Origin: JBFLVU01 sp964589625
GTDB lineage: Bacteria > Acidobacteriota > UBA4820 > DSQY01
Length of the DNA: 64,000 bases
Assembly (NCBI GenBank): GCA_964589625.1
Contig: CAZPSH010000004.1
Span: forward strand, 62,001-126,000
Reading direction: 5' to 3'
The notes beneath the pieces were generated by a model. It did no database searches. It was not told the DNA's origin and saw only the letters and a program-made list of their open reading frames with translations. How positions within the stretch are numbered: position 1 is the stretch's first letter; every line of letters starts with the position of its first letter. Of the stretch, positions 32,484 through 41,838 are shown in pieces. Made by a program: the position numbers and the translations under genes.

Positions 32484-33227
32484 TCAGTTCCCCGGGCCCT
32501 CGTCCGGGCTGACGGTTTGCTGAATCACGACGGGGGTGGCGTTGATCTCCCTCTGCACGGAGTCGATCTGCCCCCCCAGGTCCTCGATCTGGGATTGCAC
32601 CTGGCCGAGGCGGCCCTGAACCGTGTCCATGGACCTCTGAAGAGATTCCTGTTCGCCCTGCATGACGCTGAAGTTGTACTTGTCCCGGAGGGTGGAGAGT
32701 TGCGACTGGAGGTCGGACTGCTGTTGGTAGAGGAGGGTCCGCTGATCGATGAGTCCGCCCAGCCGATTCTGGAGATCCTCCGGATTCGCGCCCGAGGGGG
32801 CCGCCGCGGGCGGCATGGCGCCGGGCGCGGGGGCTTCGACGGGCTCTCCGCCCACCAACTCTCCCTCGTTGGCCAGGCGAGCACGGCGCCGGATGATCTC
32901 CAACTGTTCTTCGTTGATGAAGACCGCGGGCGCTTTCGCCGGTGCCGCCTCCGGGGTGGAGCCCTCGCCGTCATCGATCTCGAGCTTCATGCCCGTCACG
33001 GGAGCCGCGGCCGTCGCGTTGACCCGATCGGACTTCTCGAAATCGATGGCCGTCGCGGGAAGGAAGAGGTAGAGGCCGTTCTTGAAAAAGTACGCCAGCC
33101 CTTCTCGCACGACGGGCTTGTCGTCGGCCTTGATGATCCTGCCGTCCTGTAGCTGGATGGTGTAGGACGCCGCGGAGGTCACGGACGTCAGGAGAAGCAC
33201 CGCCATCATCGGGAGAGCGCGTTTCAT
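32484..33227 (-). CDS. Secreted coiled-coil protein of unknown function
   Basis: A 247-aa protein with a signal peptide (MKRALPMMAVLLLTSVTSAAS), then a beta-rich segment typical of DUF-like SH3-type folds (YTIQLQDGRIIKADDKPVV, GLAYFFKNGLYLFLP), an Ala/Pro linker (about 95-150) and a C-terminal coiled coil of about 70 residues rich in Gln and Leu (LYQQQSDLQSQLSTLRDKY). No known family is recognised. ATG 33227 is preferred over one seven codons upstream because GGGGGT lies before it and it begins the signal peptide. It has a good promoter and its own terminator, so it is a single-gene unit. Confidence 0.75.
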   Translation of the reverse strand: MKRALPMMAVLLLTSVTSAASYTIQLQDGRIIKADDKPVVREGLAYFFKNGLYLFLPATAIDFEKSDRVNATAAAPVTGMKLEIDDGEGSTPEAAPAKAPAVFINEEQLEIIRRRARLANEGELVGGEPVEAPAPGAMPPAAAPSGANPEDLQNRLGGLIDQRTLLYQQQSDLQSQLSTLRDKYNFSVMQGEQESLQRSMDTVQGRLGQVQSQIEDLGGQIDSVQREINATPVVIQQTVSPDEGPGN

Positions 33228-33253
33228 GGATCGACCCCCTTTCTTCACTGAAT

Positions 33254-33282
33254 AGTTTAAGTTTTTCGAGACTTGTCGTCAA
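33254..33282 (-). promoter_or_regulatory. Promoter of the coiled-coil envelope gene
   Basis: On the minus strand TTGACG (33277-33282), 17-nt spacer, TAAACT (33254-33259); the start would fall about 20 nt before the ATG at 33227. Confidence 0.75.
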
Positions 33283-33360
33283 GAAGAAACGAAATCCGCC
33301 GTAAGCCCGACTCATCTCGAGAGTGTCCTCCCGCTTCTCACCGAAAACCCTGAGACCCGT

Positions 33361-33390
33361 TTGACACACCTTCGGCTGGGTTGCTAGCCT
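33361..33390 (+). promoter_or_regulatory. Probable promoter of the kinase-led signalling operon
   Basis: TTGACA (33361-33366), 18-nt spacer, TAGCCT (33385-33390) preceded by TG at the extended -10 position. Predicted leader of about 57 nt before GTG 33454. Confidence 0.6.
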
Positions 33391-33453
33391 AGAGGCAGGT
33401 CACCGGGCGCCTCCCCTCCGACCTCCGGCCCGCCCGGGGCCCCTGGAGGCTTC

Positions 33454-36363
33454 GTGTCCGAGCTCACACGGCGGGCCTGGAAGGCGTACTTCCGCGGTAA
33501 CTACTTGCAGGCCGGCGATCTGTACAAGTCCGCGGGGGAGCTGGACAAGGCCTCGAAGATGTACTCCAAGGGCGGGGACTTGCGTGCCGCCGCCGAGGTG
33601 GAGGAGGCCTTGGGCCGCATCACCCGGGCCGTGGATTACCTCCTTCGGGCCGGCGACCCGAATTCGGCGGCCCTCATGCTCGGGCGACACGGCCACTTCA
33701 CCCGCGCCGCCCAAATCTACGCCGAAGCCGGCAACAAGGTCCAGGCCGCCGCCATGGCCCTCAAGGGCGGGAACACGGCGCTGGCCTCCCAGCTTTACGA
33801 GCAGGCGGGGCGGTACATGGAGGCGGGAAGGCTGGCCTTCAAATCCGACAACGTGGGCCGGGCCCTCCTCCTCTTCGAACGCGTCCTCAAACAGCTCCCG
33901 GCGGCCGAGGCCCTCACGCCCTCCGAACAGCTTCAGCAGAGGGAGCAGCTTACCGAAGTGGCCCGCTTCCTGGAGGAGGGCGAAGCTTACGACCGCGCCG
34001 CGGAGCTTCACGAAAGGATGAACAACCTCCCCCAGGCCGCCCAGTGCTACGAGGCCGCCAAGCAGTTCGAAAAGGCGGCCGAGCTGTACCGGCGGGTGGG
34101 GGCCTTGGACCGCCTGAGCGCTCTCTCCGACCGGTCGGCCAAGACGCCCCTCGTGGTCCAGGCAGAGGGGCTCGCCGCCAAGGGTGACCTGGAGGAAGCC
34201 GCTCGGCTCTTTGCAGAGGCGGGATTGAGGGATAGGGCCGCGAGCCTCTACGAGGAATCCGGCCACTTCGAGGCGGCCGCCGAATTGCGGCGGGAGCTGG
34301 GCGACCACGAGATGGCGGGGAATCTCTTCTACAGGGTCCAAGCCTATCTGCCTGCGGCCCAGTCCTACGAGGAGGCCCACCTCTTCGCCATGGCAGAGCA
34401 GTGCTACCTCAAGGCGGGGGACAACCTCCGCGCCGCGCGCTCGGCCTTCGAGGCGGGCCATTGGGAGCGGGCCGTGGAGCTGGCGCCCGACGCGGAGGAA
34501 CGGCAGGTCTTTCTCGCCCGAATCCAGGCTTTGCCCGACAACCCCTCGGAGCGCGGGCGCGTGGCCATCCTCAAGGCCCGGCTCCTCCTGGACATGGGCC
34601 AGCCCTCCGTGGCCGGCGCCTGCCTGGAGGGGCTGTCTCCCGCCAGCGCGGAGGAGGAAACCTGGGCCCATTACCTGCAGGCCAGGATCCTGGAAGCCGA
34701 GGGCGACGCGGAGTCCGCCACCGAGTGCTACCGGAAGGCGCTGGCGGTCAACATGGGGTTCCAGGACGCGCGTCAGCGCCTCGAGGCGCTTCAGCACTGG
34801 GCGGCGGCCCCTCACTCCCAAAAGGGCCGCTACGCGGAAGTGGAGGTCCTGTGGAGCGACGCCGCCGGGCCTTGGATCCGGGGGGAGGACTCCCTCCTTC
34901 ACACCCCCGTCCTGATCCACCGGTTGGAACCCCCGCTGAACACCGCCCCAGGCCTCATCGAACCGGAGCACTTACAGAGGCTCTTGGCCCTTCGACACCC
35001 GAACCTCCTCGGGCTGAGGGACGCCGCACCCCGCCGGGGCGGAGCTGACCTGATTTACGAGGGATTCCCGGGGCGTCCCCTAACCCAATGGCTCGAAGAG
35101 GGGTATTCCCCCTCCCAGTACGCCGCCCTGGAGAAAATGCAGCCCATCCTGGAAGCGCTAGCCGAAGGCCACCGCAGAGGCCTTCCCCACAACCGCCTCG
35201 GAACCGATTGGATCCTGATGGACAACGACGGTCGCGTGAAGGTCCACGGCCTCGGGCTGTTCCATCCCCAGCCACGGCCCCAGCCGTCGGACACGGGGGG
35301 GTTGGCGGGTTCGGCGCCGGAGTACAGGACGGACCCGATGCCGGACCTGAAGGGATCCGGGGATCTCTTCTTGAGGCTCCTGGCCGGGCGCGGGGAAGGC
35401 TCCGGCGCCCCTCCGTCCCCCAGGGAACTGGACATTCCCGAATCCATGAGGGATCTGCTGGAGCGCATGATGGGACAGGCCCCGGCGCGCGCGTACTCCT
35501 CCTTCGAGGAGGCGCTCACGGACCTCTCGGCCCTGGAGCTCCACACCGGCTCCATCATCGCAGGCCGCTACGAGATCCTGGAGGAACTGGGCCGGGGCGG
35601 GATGGGCCAGGTCTTCCGCGTTCGAGATCGCGAACTCAGCGAGGTGGTGGCCCTCAAGACCTTGCGCCGCCGGCCCGAGATGACCGAGGAGGCCAAGTCT
35701 CGGTTCATGCGGGAGATCAAGCTCAGCCGGCGGATCACGCATCCGAACGTCGTGCGGGTGTATGACTTCGGTGTCTGGCGGGAGACCCTCTTCCTCACGA
35801 TGGAGTACATCCCCGGAAAGACCCTGAGCCAGTGGGTGAAGGAGGGAGCCCACGGGAGGGCCAACCTCCGGCAGAAGGTGGAGATCCTCAGGGGCGTGGC
35901 GGCGGGTTTGACGGAGGCCCACAAGATGGGCGTCATCCACCGGGACCTCAAGCCGCAGAACGTGATTCTGACGCCCGCGGGCATCCCGAAGGTCCTCGAC
36001 TTCGGCATCGCCTACGCCGACGTGGAGGAGAGCGGGGACCTGACCCAGGAAGGGCACTTCGTGGGTTCGCCCAAGTACGTGTCCCCCGAGCAGATCCAGG
36101 GGCTTCCCCTGGATCCGAGGTCCGACGTGTACTCCCTCGGGCTGCTCGCCTACTTCCTGTTGACGGGCCAGGACGCGTTTTCGGGAGACAAATCGGGACT
36201 CATCCTCCTGAAGCAGTTGAAGGAGATGCCTCCCCCGCCTTCCCGGTTCGCGCGCCTTCCGCCCACCCTGGACCGCCTCGTCATGAACTGCCTCAACAAG
36301 AAGCCCGAAGAGAGACCGGCGAGCCTCGAAGAGGTCTCCCGGCACCTGAAGGAGATCGTATGA
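33454..36363 (+). CDS. TPR-pseudokinase-kinase Ser/Thr protein kinase
   Basis: A 969-aa protein with three parts. Residues 1-450 are helical TPR-like repeats (repeated YxxAGxxxxA patterns). Residues about 455-690 look like a degenerate kinase: LRHPNLLGL, a hinge-like DLIYEGFPGRPLTQWL, then LPHNRLGTDWILMDNDGRVKVHGLGL where the HRD and DFG motifs are HNR and HGL. Residues about 704-969 are an intact Hanks-type kinase: GRGGMGQVF, the VALK lysine, HRDLKPQN near 828, DFG near 849 and SPEQ. There is no transmembrane segment, so it should be cytosolic. GTG 33454 follows GGAGG. First gene of a six-gene signalling operon; its stop overlaps the PhoH-like start (ATGA). Confidence 0.9.
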   Translation: MSELTRRAWKAYFRGNYLQAGDLYKSAGELDKASKMYSKGGDLRAAAEVEEALGRITRAVDYLLRAGDPNSAALMLGRHGHFTRAAQIYAEAGNKVQAAAMALKGGNTALASQLYEQAGRYMEAGRLAFKSDNVGRALLLFERVLKQLPAAEALTPSEQLQQREQLTEVARFLEEGEAYDRAAELHERMNNLPQAAQCYEAAKQFEKAAELYRRVGALDRLSALSDRSAKTPLVVQAEGLAAKGDLEEAARLFAEAGLRDRAASLYEESGHFEAAAELRRELGDHEMAGNLFYRVQAYLPAAQSYEEAHLFAMAEQCYLKAGDNLRAARSAFEAGHWERAVELAPDAEERQVFLARIQALPDNPSERGRVAILKARLLLDMGQPSVAGACLEGLSPASAEEETWAHYLQARILEAEGDAESATECYRKALAVNMGFQDARQRLEALQHWAAAPHSQKGRYAEVEVLWSDAAGPWIRGEDSLLHTPVLIHRLEPPLNTAPGLIEPEHLQRLLALRHPNLLGLRDAAPRRGGADLIYEGFPGRPLTQWLEEGYSPSQYAALEKMQPILEALAEGHRRGLPHNRLGTDWILMDNDGRVKVHGLGLFHPQPRPQPSDTGGLAGSAPEYRTDPMPDLKGSGDLFLRLLAGRGEGSGAPPSPRELDIPESMRDLLERMMGQAPARAYSSFEEALTDLSALELHTGSIIAGRYEILEELGRGGMGQVFRVRDRELSEVVALKTLRRRPEMTEEAKSRFMREIKLSRRITHPNVVRVYDFGVWRETLFLTMEYIPGKTLSQWVKEGAHGRANLRQKVEILRGVAAGLTEAHKMGVIHRDLKPQNVILTPAGIPKVLDFGIAYADVEESGDLTQEGHFVGSPKYVSPEQIQGLPLDPRSDVYSLGLLAYFLLTGQDAFSGDKSGLILLKQLKEMPPPPSRFARLPPTLDRLVMNCLNKKPEERPASLEEVSRHLKEIV

Positions 36364-37661
36364 CCCGCACCTACGTGCTGGACACCAACGTGCTCCTCCA
36401 CGACCCCCACAGCATCTACCGCTTCCAGGAAAACACGGTGGTCATCCCGATCTGGGTCATCGAAGAGGTGGACCGGTTCAAGCGGGACGTCACGGAAATC
36501 GGACGCAGCGCACGAGAGGTCTCCAGGGAACTGGACAAACTGAGGGAGTTGGGCCCCCTGTCTGAAGGGGTTCCCCTCCCCGACGGAGGCACCCTTCACG
36601 TGGCCATCGAGCGCGTGGAAAAGGAGAACCTTCCGCCCACCATCCGGGAGGGGAGCGCCGACAACCTGATCCTCGGCGTGGCCCTCGCCCTTCAAAGGAA
36701 ATCCGGCGATGTCGTGCTCGTGACGAAGGACACGAACCTGCGTATCAAGGCGGACGCCTTCGGGCTCACCGCGGAGGATTATGAGACCGACAAGGTCCAG
36801 ATCGACGAACTCTACGCGGGGTGGAGGACCCTCACGGTCGCGAAGAAGACCCTCGACTCCCTTTTCCAGAAGAGGTCCGTCCCCTGCGAGGCGGACCTTC
36901 TTCCCAACGAGATGGCTCTCCTCCTTGACGAGGAGAACCCGAGCCACACGGCGCTCGCGCGCCAGAACCCACTGGACCGGACGCTCCAGCCCCTGGACGA
37001 GGTAAAGCCCCTCTGGGGGATCGGCCCGAGGAACAAGGAGCAGCGATTCGCCTTGGACCTCCTGCTCAACGACGGGATCCCCCTGGTGACCCTCGTCGGC
37101 AAGGCGGGAACGGGCAAGACCCTCCTCGCCCTGGCCGCGGGACTCCACAAAGTGGCCGACCAGCAGCAGTACCAGAGGCTCCTCGTCACGCGTCCCATCT
37201 TTCCCATGGGCCGGGACATCGGCTACCTGCCCGGCGAGCTGGAGGAGAAGCTCAAGCCCTGGATGCAGCCCATTTTCGACAACCTGGAACTCCTCCTGAA
37301 CCTGTCTTACAGCAACCGCGGCCACGACGCCTACAGGGAGCTCGTGGACCAGAGGATCCTCCAGATCGAGGCCCTCACGTACATCCGGGGCCGGTCCATC
37401 CCAAACCAGTTCCTCATCGTGGACGAGGCCCAGAACCTCACACCTCACGAGGTGAAGACCATCGTCACTCGGGCCGGCGAACACACCAAGATCGTCCTCA
37501 CCGGGGATCCCTACCAGATCGACAATCCCTACATCGACTCCTCTTCGAACGGTCTCACGTACGTGGTGGAGCGTTTCAAGGCCCAGAAGGAAGCGGGCCA
37601 CATCACGCTGAGCCGGGGCGAGCGCTCGGACCTGGCCGAGATCGCGGCAAACGTCCTCTGA
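36360..37661 (+). CDS. PIN-PhoH family protein (PhoH2/YlaK-type)
   Basis: A 433-aa two-domain protein. Residues 1-140 are a PIN nuclease fold: YVLDTNVLLHDP, an acidic E in VIEEVDRF, and VLVTKDTNLRIKA. Residues about 215-433 are a PhoH-type ATPase with Walker A GKAGTGKTLLA, Walker B FLIVDEAQNL and TGDPYQID. Such PhoH2 proteins have been described as RNA helicase/RNase enzymes. It would act on RNA in the cytoplasm. ATG overlaps the kinase stop codon, so the kinase and this protein are made together; phosphorylation of PhoH2 by the kinase is possible but unproven. Confidence 0.93.
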   Translation: MTRTYVLDTNVLLHDPHSIYRFQENTVVIPIWVIEEVDRFKRDVTEIGRSAREVSRELDKLRELGPLSEGVPLPDGGTLHVAIERVEKENLPPTIREGSADNLILGVALALQRKSGDVVLVTKDTNLRIKADAFGLTAEDYETDKVQIDELYAGWRTLTVAKKTLDSLFQKRSVPCEADLLPNEMALLLDEENPSHTALARQNPLDRTLQPLDEVKPLWGIGPRNKEQRFALDLLLNDGIPLVTLVGKAGTGKTLLALAAGLHKVADQQQYQRLLVTRPIFPMGRDIGYLPGELEEKLKPWMQPIFDNLELLLNLSYSNRGHDAYRELVDQRILQIEALTYIRGRSIPNQFLIVDEAQNLTPHEVKTIVTRAGEHTKIVLTGDPYQIDNPYIDSSSNGLTYVVERFKAQKEAGHITLSRGERSDLAEIAANVL

Positions 37662-37702
37662 CAGGGCGCAGGGCGAGTCGGACTTTCAGGAGGCGAGGCA
37701 GG

Positions 37703-38305
37703 ATGGGGATCGGGGCAGGGGACGCACCGGGACGAGGAGAAAGGGGCCGGACGAAGCTCCGGGGCCTGCTCCTTCTCGCCGCAGTCCTTGCCGTGCTCGT
37801 CTCCGCGCCTTCGCCCCGAGCCGAAGGACCCCTCGTCAAGGACCTGCGGTGGGCTTTCGAGAACAACGCCGTGGTGGTCTCCTTCGGGGTGGCGGACGCC
37901 CTGGAGAGGGAGGACCTGCGGGAGGCCGTTCTCTCCACCGCGCCCGTGACCCTGACCTTCACGGCCGAGGTGGTGAAGAGCCGAAGCCTTTGGAAAAACA
38001 AGACCGTCGGGCGGAAGGTCGTCCGGCACACGGTACGCTACGACAACCTCACACGCCAGTTCTCCGTGGAGACGGTCGTGGACGGCCTCCTCGCCGATCA
38101 GAGGGTCCTCGCCACCTGGGAGGAGATGGCCGCCTACATGGGCCGCGTGGAGGGCCTGGCGGTCAGCTCGGTGGCCAACCTCGAGCCCTCCGAAGGAGGG
38201 TACCTCCTTCGAGTCAACGTACACGTCTTGTCCGATTTCGTCCTCTGGATCATCCCTTGGAGCGTCGAGACGCCCTGGGTCTCCACGCCCCTCCCGACGC
38301 CATGA
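37703..38305 (+). CDS. DUF4390 domain protein
   Basis: A 200-aa protein with a basic N-terminus, one hydrophobic segment (LLLLAAVLAVLVSAP) that is a signal peptide or anchor, and a beta-rich exported domain with LWKNKTVGRKVVRHTVRYDNL. DUF4390 proteins characteristically precede NtrY-like histidine kinases, as here. It probably lies in the periplasm and may be an accessory sensor for the kinase. It overlaps the kinase gene by four bases (ATGA), which favours a joint function. ATG 37703 has TCAGGAGGCGAGGCAGG upstream; a start inside the basic region is also possible. Confidence 0.8.
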   Translation: MGIGAGDAPGRGERGRTKLRGLLLLAAVLAVLVSAPSPRAEGPLVKDLRWAFENNAVVVSFGVADALEREDLREAVLSTAPVTLTFTAEVVKSRSLWKNKTVGRKVVRHTVRYDNLTRQFSVETVVDGLLADQRVLATWEEMAAYMGRVEGLAVSSVANLEPSEGGYLLRVNVHVLSDFVLWIIPWSVETPWVSTPLPTP

Positions 38306-40407
38306 AACTCCGCCTGACCCCCCGCTCCTTCACCGTGGTGGTGGCCTTCCTGGGGCTCTCCCTGGTGGGAGGGTTCCTGTACTCCCTTCTGAGGCAGCAG
38401 GAGGCCGCCGACCTCACCTCCGCCGGCGGGTTCCTCTTGACGGGTCTTGCTCTCCTGAACCTGCTCCTCATGATGGTCCTCCTCTTCGTCCTCTTCCGGG
38501 AACTCGTCAAGGGATTCCTGGCCTGGAGGAGGCAGCGCGAGGGGGCCCGCTTCCGGACACGGCTCCTGGGCGCCTTCGTGCTCCTGGGCCTCCTCCCCTC
38601 TCTCTTCCTGTTCATCAGCGGAATCCTGCTCATCCAGTCTTCCGTGGACCGCTGGTTCCGCTCCCCGGTGCACGGCCTGACCATGGCGAGCCAGGAGCTG
38701 GTGGACCGGGCCCTGGACCTGGCCCGGGAGGAGAGCCACCGGAAGGCCAAGGCTTTGGCCTGGCAGTTGCGGCAGGTACCCGCAGAGCTGCGTCCGGCCC
38801 TTGCCGCCCACCTTTTCTCCGCGGGCGACGTGGACGCCTACTGTCTGGTGGCCCGGGACGGCCAGATTCTCGCCAAGGCTCCCGTCAACTTCCCCGCTCC
38901 GGACGCCTACAAGGTCTCCAAGGTCTTTCAAAAGGAGGGCCTGGTGGGGTGGATGGACCTCGCCCCCTCGCCCACCGTGACGAGCGGAGTGGCCCTGGAC
39001 GAGGAGACCGGGATCCTGGTCGGGCGCCGCCTTCCTTCCCAGCTCTACGCCCAGGCCAAGTACATCTCCGAGAACAACCGGGCCTACCTCCAGATCCGCA
39101 GCCGACAGGAGACCCTGCGGACTTCCATGATCTCCTCCTTCCTGGCCCTCACGCTCCTGGTGATCTTCGCGGCGGTCTGGATCGGGACCCACCTTTCGAA
39201 GGAGATCAGCGTGCCGCTCCAGCTCCTGATGGAGGGCACCCACGCCCTGTCCCGGGGCAACCTGGCCCACCGCATCGATTACGACGCGAAGGACGAGATC
39301 GGGATGGTCGTGGAGTCCTTCAACCGGATGGCCCGCGAAGTGGAGGCAGGGAAGGTGGATCTGGAGAGGAGCAACGTCGAGCTGAGGGCGGCCACCCAGG
39401 CTTCCGAGGGCCGACGGAGGTACATCGAGACCCTTCTGGAGACGCTCAACATCGGCGTCATTTCCACCGATCCCGAAGGGCAGATCCGGACCCTCAACAC
39501 GAAGGCCCGGGAAATCCTGGGCATGGACCCCGGGGAGCCGAGTAGAAACGCGCTCACCCGGCCCGAGTGGCCCCCCATCCAGGCCCTCCTGTCCCCGCTT
39601 CCCCGCCGGCCCGTGCTCAACCGTGAGATCGCCCTGACGGGCAAGCGCGGGCAGTTCATCCTGTCCGTGTCCGCCAGCCCCCTGCAGGACCCGACCGGGA
39701 CCACGACGGGAGTTCTCCTGATTTTGGAGGACATCACCGACCTCATGCGCGCCCAGCGAATCGCCGCCTGGCAGGAGGCGGCCCAGCGAATGGCCCACGA
39801 GATCAAGAACCCCCTCACTCCCATCCGGCTCTCGGCCCAGCGCATCCGAAAGAAGGCCCAGGAAAGGAGCGCGGACCTGCTGGACGTGGTCCTCGAAGGG
39901 TGCACGGCCATCGAGCGCGAGGTTCACACCATGATGACCATGGTGAACGAGTTTTCTCGCTTCGCACGCCTCCCGGAAATCCGGCCCAAGCCGACTTCCC
40001 TCCTGGCCCTTATCCAGGGGACCCTGACGCCCTACCGATCCGCCGCCGATTTCGTTCTGGACCTTCCCGCCTCCTTCCCCCCCGTGAGGCTGGACGTGGA
40101 GCAGATGGGCAGGGTGCTCAAGAACCTGTTCGAAAACGCCATCCAGGCCATGGACGGGCCGGGGACCATCACGGTGGCGCTGAGGGAGGAATCGGGGCAA
40201 GCCGTCCTCACGATTCGGGATACGGGTCCGGGCATCCCGCCCGAGGCGAGGTCGAAGCTCTTCGCCCCGTACTTTTCCACGAAAAGAAAGGGCACGGGGC
40301 TTGGCCTCGCCATCGTGGCGAGGATCCTGGAAGAACACGGCGGCACGATTCGCGTGGACGAGACGTATTCACAGGGGGCCGGTTTCGTGGTGACCCTTCC
40401 CCTGTAA
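38302..40407 (+). CDS. NtrY-like membrane sensor histidine kinase
   Basis: A 701-aa sensor kinase. Hydrophobic segments lie at about 11-30, 38-68, 88-115 and 275-298, with an extracytoplasmic domain between the last two. HAMP (about 298-350; SVPLQLLMEGTHALSRGN), PAS (about 385-480; IGVISTDPEGQIRTLNTKA), the HisKA box with MAHEIKNPLTPIRLSAQRI (phosphorylated His near 500), and an HATPase with NLFENAIQAM, DTGPGIP and GTGLGLAIV follow. The order is that of NtrY. It should phosphorylate the NtrC-type regulator encoded 54 nt downstream. The start overlaps the DUF4390 gene (ATGA). Confidence 0.95.
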   Translation: MKLRLTPRSFTVVVAFLGLSLVGGFLYSLLRQQEAADLTSAGGFLLTGLALLNLLLMMVLLFVLFRELVKGFLAWRRQREGARFRTRLLGAFVLLGLLPSLFLFISGILLIQSSVDRWFRSPVHGLTMASQELVDRALDLAREESHRKAKALAWQLRQVPAELRPALAAHLFSAGDVDAYCLVARDGQILAKAPVNFPAPDAYKVSKVFQKEGLVGWMDLAPSPTVTSGVALDEETGILVGRRLPSQLYAQAKYISENNRAYLQIRSRQETLRTSMISSFLALTLLVIFAAVWIGTHLSKEISVPLQLLMEGTHALSRGNLAHRIDYDAKDEIGMVVESFNRMAREVEAGKVDLERSNVELRAATQASEGRRRYIETLLETLNIGVISTDPEGQIRTLNTKAREILGMDPGEPSRNALTRPEWPPIQALLSPLPRRPVLNREIALTGKRGQFILSVSASPLQDPTGTTTGVLLILEDITDLMRAQRIAAWQEAAQRMAHEIKNPLTPIRLSAQRIRKKAQERSADLLDVVLEGCTAIEREVHTMMTMVNEFSRFARLPEIRPKPTSLLALIQGTLTPYRSAADFVLDLPASFPPVRLDVEQMGRVLKNLFENAIQAMDGPGTITVALREESGQAVLTIRDTGPGIPPEARSKLFAPYFSTKRKGTGLGLAIVARILEEHGGTIRVDETYSQGAGFVVTLPL

Positions 40408-40461
40408 AGGCCGGCGCGGAGGGGCGCGGGGCGCGCCCGGGGAGCCCGGCGGGAGCATCGC

Positions 40462-41838
40462 ATGGCCAGAGGGCGCATTCTGATCGTGGACGACGAGCAG
40501 GGAATCCGGAACACCCTGCGGCAGATCCTCGAGGACGAAGGCTACTCCGTCGAGGAGGCGGAGACGGGAGAGGCGGGGCTGGCCCTCGGCCAGTCAAGGG
40601 ATTTTGACCTGATTCTCCTGGACGTCTGGCTGCCGGGCATGGACGGCGTTCAGGTCCTGGAAGCCCTGAAGGCCTCGGGGCGGGGGACGGAGGTACTCGT
40701 CATATCCGGCCACGGGAACATCGAGACGGCGGTGAGGGCCCTCAAGCTCGGCGCCTTCGATTTCATCGAGAAGCCCCTCTCCATGGACCGCATCCTGATC
40801 ACCGTGTCCAACGCACTGAAGAAGCGCCGGCTCGAGGAACGGAACATCCTTCTCCTGGACCAGATCAAGCGGGAGGTGACCCTTATCGGAGAAAGCCCCG
40901 CCATTCGAGCCCTCAAGGAGCAGATCCGCCGCGCGGCCCCCACGACCGGGCGGGTCCTCATCTTTGGGGAGAACGGGACGGGGAAGGAGCTCGTGGCGCG
41001 TCTCATCCACCTCAACAGCGACCGCAGGGACGAGGCTTTCGTGGAAGTGAACTGCGCCGCCATTCCGACCGAACTCATCGAAAGCGAGCTGTTCGGCCAC
41101 CGGAAGGGGTCCTTCACGGGCGCCATCGAGCACAAGAAGGGGAAGTTCCTCCTGGCCGACGGGGGAACGATCTTCCTGGACGAGGTGGGCGACATGAGCC
41201 TGGCCACCCAGGCCAAAGTCCTTCGCGTCCTTCAGGAGCAAGTGTTCGAGCCCGTGGGCGGAACGGAGGCCTTGCAGGTTGACGTGAGGGTCATCGCGGC
41301 CACGAACAAGGACCTCGGCGCAGAGATCGGCCGAGGGACCTTCCGGGAGGACCTTTATTACCGTCTGGCGGTGATTCCGATACAGGTGCCCCCCCTCCGG
41401 AGCCGGAGGGAGGACATCCCCCTTCTCTGCGCCCACTATCTCGACCTCTTCTGCAGACAATACGGGCGTCCTCCGAAAACCCTGGGGCGCGACGCGCTCC
41501 ACTCCCTCGCCCAGTACGCCTGGCCCGGGAACGTGCGGGAGCTCAGAAACCTCATGGAGCGGGTGGCCATCATGGTATCCTCGAGCGAGGTGGCGGCCAC
41601 GGATCTTCCGCTCTTTGCGGACCGCCCCGCGCCGAGGCGGGACGAACTCCCTTGGACGGGGCCTCTGAAGGAGGCGCGGGAGGCCTTCGAGAGGGAGTTC
41701 ATCCGGAAGGCTCTGGTCCGGCACGGAGGGAACATTTCCCGCACGGCCGAGGAACTGGAAATCGAACGTCGCCACCTCTACCGCCGCATGGCGAGCGTGG
41801 GACTGCAAAAGGAGAGCGACCATGGTCATGATCAATAG
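40462..41838 (+). CDS. NtrC/NtrX-family sigma-54 response regulator
   Basis: A 458-aa activator. Receiver domain with acidic pocket VDDEQ, phospho-accepting Asp near residue 53 in LLDVWLPGMDG and conserved Lys in IEKPL; sigma-54 AAA+ domain with Walker A FGENGTGKEL, the sigma-54-contacting loop KGSFTGA (GAFTGA variant, Ser for Ala), FLDEVGDMSL and an arginine-finger region; Fis-type DNA-binding helix at the C-terminus (GNISRTAEELEIERRHLYRRM). It activates promoters read by sigma-54 RNA polymerase. Partner of the NtrY-like kinase immediately upstream. The last 17 nt overlap the MglA-like gene. Confidence 0.95.
   Translation: MARGRILIVDDEQGIRNTLRQILEDEGYSVEEAETGEAGLALGQSRDFDLILLDVWLPGMDGVQVLEALKASGRGTEVLVISGHGNIETAVRALKLGAFDFIEKPLSMDRILITVSNALKKRRLEERNILLLDQIKREVTLIGESPAIRALKEQIRRAAPTTGRVLIFGENGTGKELVARLIHLNSDRRDEAFVEVNCAAIPTELIESELFGHRKGSFTGAIEHKKGKFLLADGGTIFLDEVGDMSLATQAKVLRVLQEQVFEPVGGTEALQVDVRVIAATNKDLGAEIGRGTFREDLYYRLAVIPIQVPPLRSRREDIPLLCAHYLDLFCRQYGRPPKTLGRDALHSLAQYAWPGNVRELRNLMERVAIMVSSSEVAATDLPLFADRPAPRRDELPWTGPLKEAREAFEREFIRKALVRHGGNISRTAEELEIERRHLYRRMASVGLQKESDHGHDQ

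Noticed and set aside
38134..40338. 734-codon minus-strand frame antisense to the NtrY-like kinase
   Set aside because: Composition is typical of high-GC antisense shadows (Gly/Arg/His-rich), and the opposite strand encodes a complete histidine kinase.
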